Assembly: GCA_036939355.1 (NCBI GenBank)
Contig: JALLAP010000428.1
Location: forward strand, 1-16,436
Length of the DNA: 16,436 bases
Direction of reading: 5' to 3'
Source of the DNA: Thalassiosira profunda
Lineage: Eukaryota > Bacillariophyta > Thalassiosirophyceae > Thalassiosirales > Thalassiosiraceae
The notes below the pieces were generated by a model. The model saw only the letters and a program-made list of their open reading frames with translations, did not search any database and had not been told where the DNA came from. The position numbers were made by a program, and so were the translations under genes. How positions within the stretch are numbered: the first letter of the stretch is position 1; each line of letters starts with the position of its first letter. This document shows, in pieces, positions 15,433-16,436 of this stretch.

Positions 15433-16237
15433 TTACAAGTCGGGAATGGGTATCACGGGGATCTGCAGCAGTTCCGGGAAGTTCGTCCCGATCGCCGACA
15501 GGACCACGACGGCCACGGACAGTATCCCGATCCAGTTCTGCTTGTACGGCGCCACGACCTCCTCCCGCAGCTTCTCCTTCGGCATGGCCCCCTCCATTGA
15601 CTTATGATTCCACGGGGGGAGACACCACCAGAAGTTGTCAGATATATGCACCAAAGAAAGCACCGATCAAAAATTGCAGCCAGACACATACCTTGCGATT
15701 CTTCGACGCAATCCTCCGCCGCCGCTCCCGCTCCAAATCCCCCTCGTCGATCCAATAATCCATCCCGGCCTCGACGGCGTCCCGTCTCCTCACGGGACGG
15801 ACCTCGATATCGTCGTCTTCGTGTGTTGCGTCGTCGTATGACGCAGTGCTGCCTCCCAGATCTTTTATATTTTGGGACAGCTTGTCCATCCGCTGCCGCC
15901 GTTTGTTCTTGCGCTGTGTTTGCAAATTGATGCGTTGCAGAGTTGCAGGTGGATGATGTATGAGACTATGAGTGCACACAAGCTCCGGCAGATTTTGCAC
16001 AGAGATGTGCACATTATTTGCAATCCTCACCTTCTTGAGCGTCCGCCGCGGCGGGGGGCGACTGCCCGTGGGATTCGGGGACGAGAACAACGCGCCGCCA
16101 TCCCGATGTCGTCGACGTACTTCAACCACCCCCGACGGCGGGGCTGGAACGAAGGCGCGCGCCGATCGGAGGCAGACGGCGCCGATGCAGGCGCACAGGA
16201 GGAGGGATGGGGATGGAGATGATGCGGGTGGAGCCAT
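15433..16237 (-). CDS. Plastid-targeted single-span membrane protein, unknown function
   Basis: The coding sequence is complement(join(15433..15600, 15692..15913, 16031..16237)), 198 residues. Exon junctions are all phase 0: TLKK|RKNKRRQ and KNRK|SMEGAM. The N-terminus is a signal peptide (SLLLCACIGAVCLRSARA) directly followed by FVPAPP, an ASAF-like motif of the bipartite presequence that takes proteins into the four-membrane plastid of diatoms and relatives. A basic and acidic middle (HEDDDIEVRPVRRRDAVEAGMDYWIDEGDLERERRRR) is followed by KEKLREEVVAPYKQNW and one membrane helix (WIGILSVAVVVLSAIGTNF, about 166-184), ending PVIPIPDL. The function is not recognised. The start at 16237 is the only one that gives the signal peptide. 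It converges with the Smr-like gene, 254 bases from its stop. Confidence 0.85.
15601..15691 (-). other. Intron 2 of the plastid-targeted protein gene
   Basis: 91 bases on the minus strand, CGCAAG|GTATGT to AATCATAAG|TCA. Without splicing the frame stops inside the intron, before the membrane helix. Removal joins the exon to the KEKLREEVVAPYKQNW segment in frame. Confidence 0.85.
15914..16030 (-). other. Intron 1 of the plastid-targeted protein gene
   Basis: 117 bases on the minus strand, AAGAAG|GTGAGG to TTGCAAACACAG|CGC. Its length is a multiple of three and it has no in-frame stop, so retention would add 39 residues. The encoded residues look unlike the flanking charged protein, which supports removal. 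Confidence 0.8.
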
Positions 16238-16436
16238 CGTTTGATCGTTGTCGGCCTATTGGGCGATGCCAGTGCGAGAGGGCGTGGGCGTGGTAGGTAG
16301 CGGGTGTAGCGGACGGAGTGAACGCAGGACATCCTCGGGGAGCGAATGAGGCGACGCACAGACGACGAGCACCGACCACAAAGAGGCGGCGCATCGATGA
16401 TGGATGATGCACCGAGCCGCCGAGGCCGCAGCTCAG
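16238..16436 (-). other. Upstream flank of the plastid-targeted protein gene
   Basis: About 200 bases to the window edge that should hold the 5' UTR and part of the promoter of the minus-strand gene. Nothing specific was recognised, and small frames here have no support. Confidence 0.4.

Overview
This is nuclear DNA of a photosynthetic eukaryote, most likely a GC-rich diatom (a centric one is only a guess). The supports are short GT-AG introns (71 to 117 bases) that join conserved protein segments, a chromatin demethylase of the KDM4 type, and a protein at the right edge with a signal peptide followed by an Ala-Phe-Val-Pro cleavage motif. That motif is the bipartite targeting signal used by algae with a red secondary plastid. 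No operons, bacterial signals, rRNA, tRNA or CRISPR arrays were found.

Layout from left to right. (1) 304-2779, plus strand: methionyl-tRNA synthetase with one intron, joining a bacterial/organellar-type catalytic core to a eukaryotic EMAPII-like tRNA-binding tail. (2) 3482-5541, plus: a JmjN/JmjC histone lysine demethylase of the KDM4 type with one intron, all iron, 2-oxoglutarate and zinc ligands present, and a Tudor-like C-terminus. A second intron probably lies in its 5' leader. (3) 5744-10174, minus, convergent with the previous gene: a 1476-residue, mostly disordered, probably nuclear protein with SR-like, poly-Pro, Tyr/Gly/Trp-repeat, Lys-rich and 27-Ser segments, ending in an about 210-residue leucine-rich-repeat-like domain. 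(4) 10827-12626, plus, divergent from gene 3: an unrecognised disordered protein of up to 599 residues. (5) 12928-13274: an intergenic non-coding element with imperfect terminal inverted repeats, CACGTG sites and four near-identical perfect or near-perfect palindromes. It looks like a MITE-like insertion and lies about 70 bases upstream of the next start codon. (6) 13343-15178, plus: a protein with a possible ubiquitin-like segment and a C-terminal Smr-like domain, whose splicing is ambiguous. (7) 15433-16237, minus, convergent with gene 6: a three-exon, plastid-targeted, single-membrane-span protein of 198 residues.

The genes do not form one pathway. Two are recognisable housekeeping or chromatin functions, one is a plastid protein, and three are lineage-type proteins of unknown role. 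The most unusual items are the palindrome element, the 1476-residue protein with its composite low-complexity architecture, and the frame conflict between intron-like segments in the Smr gene.
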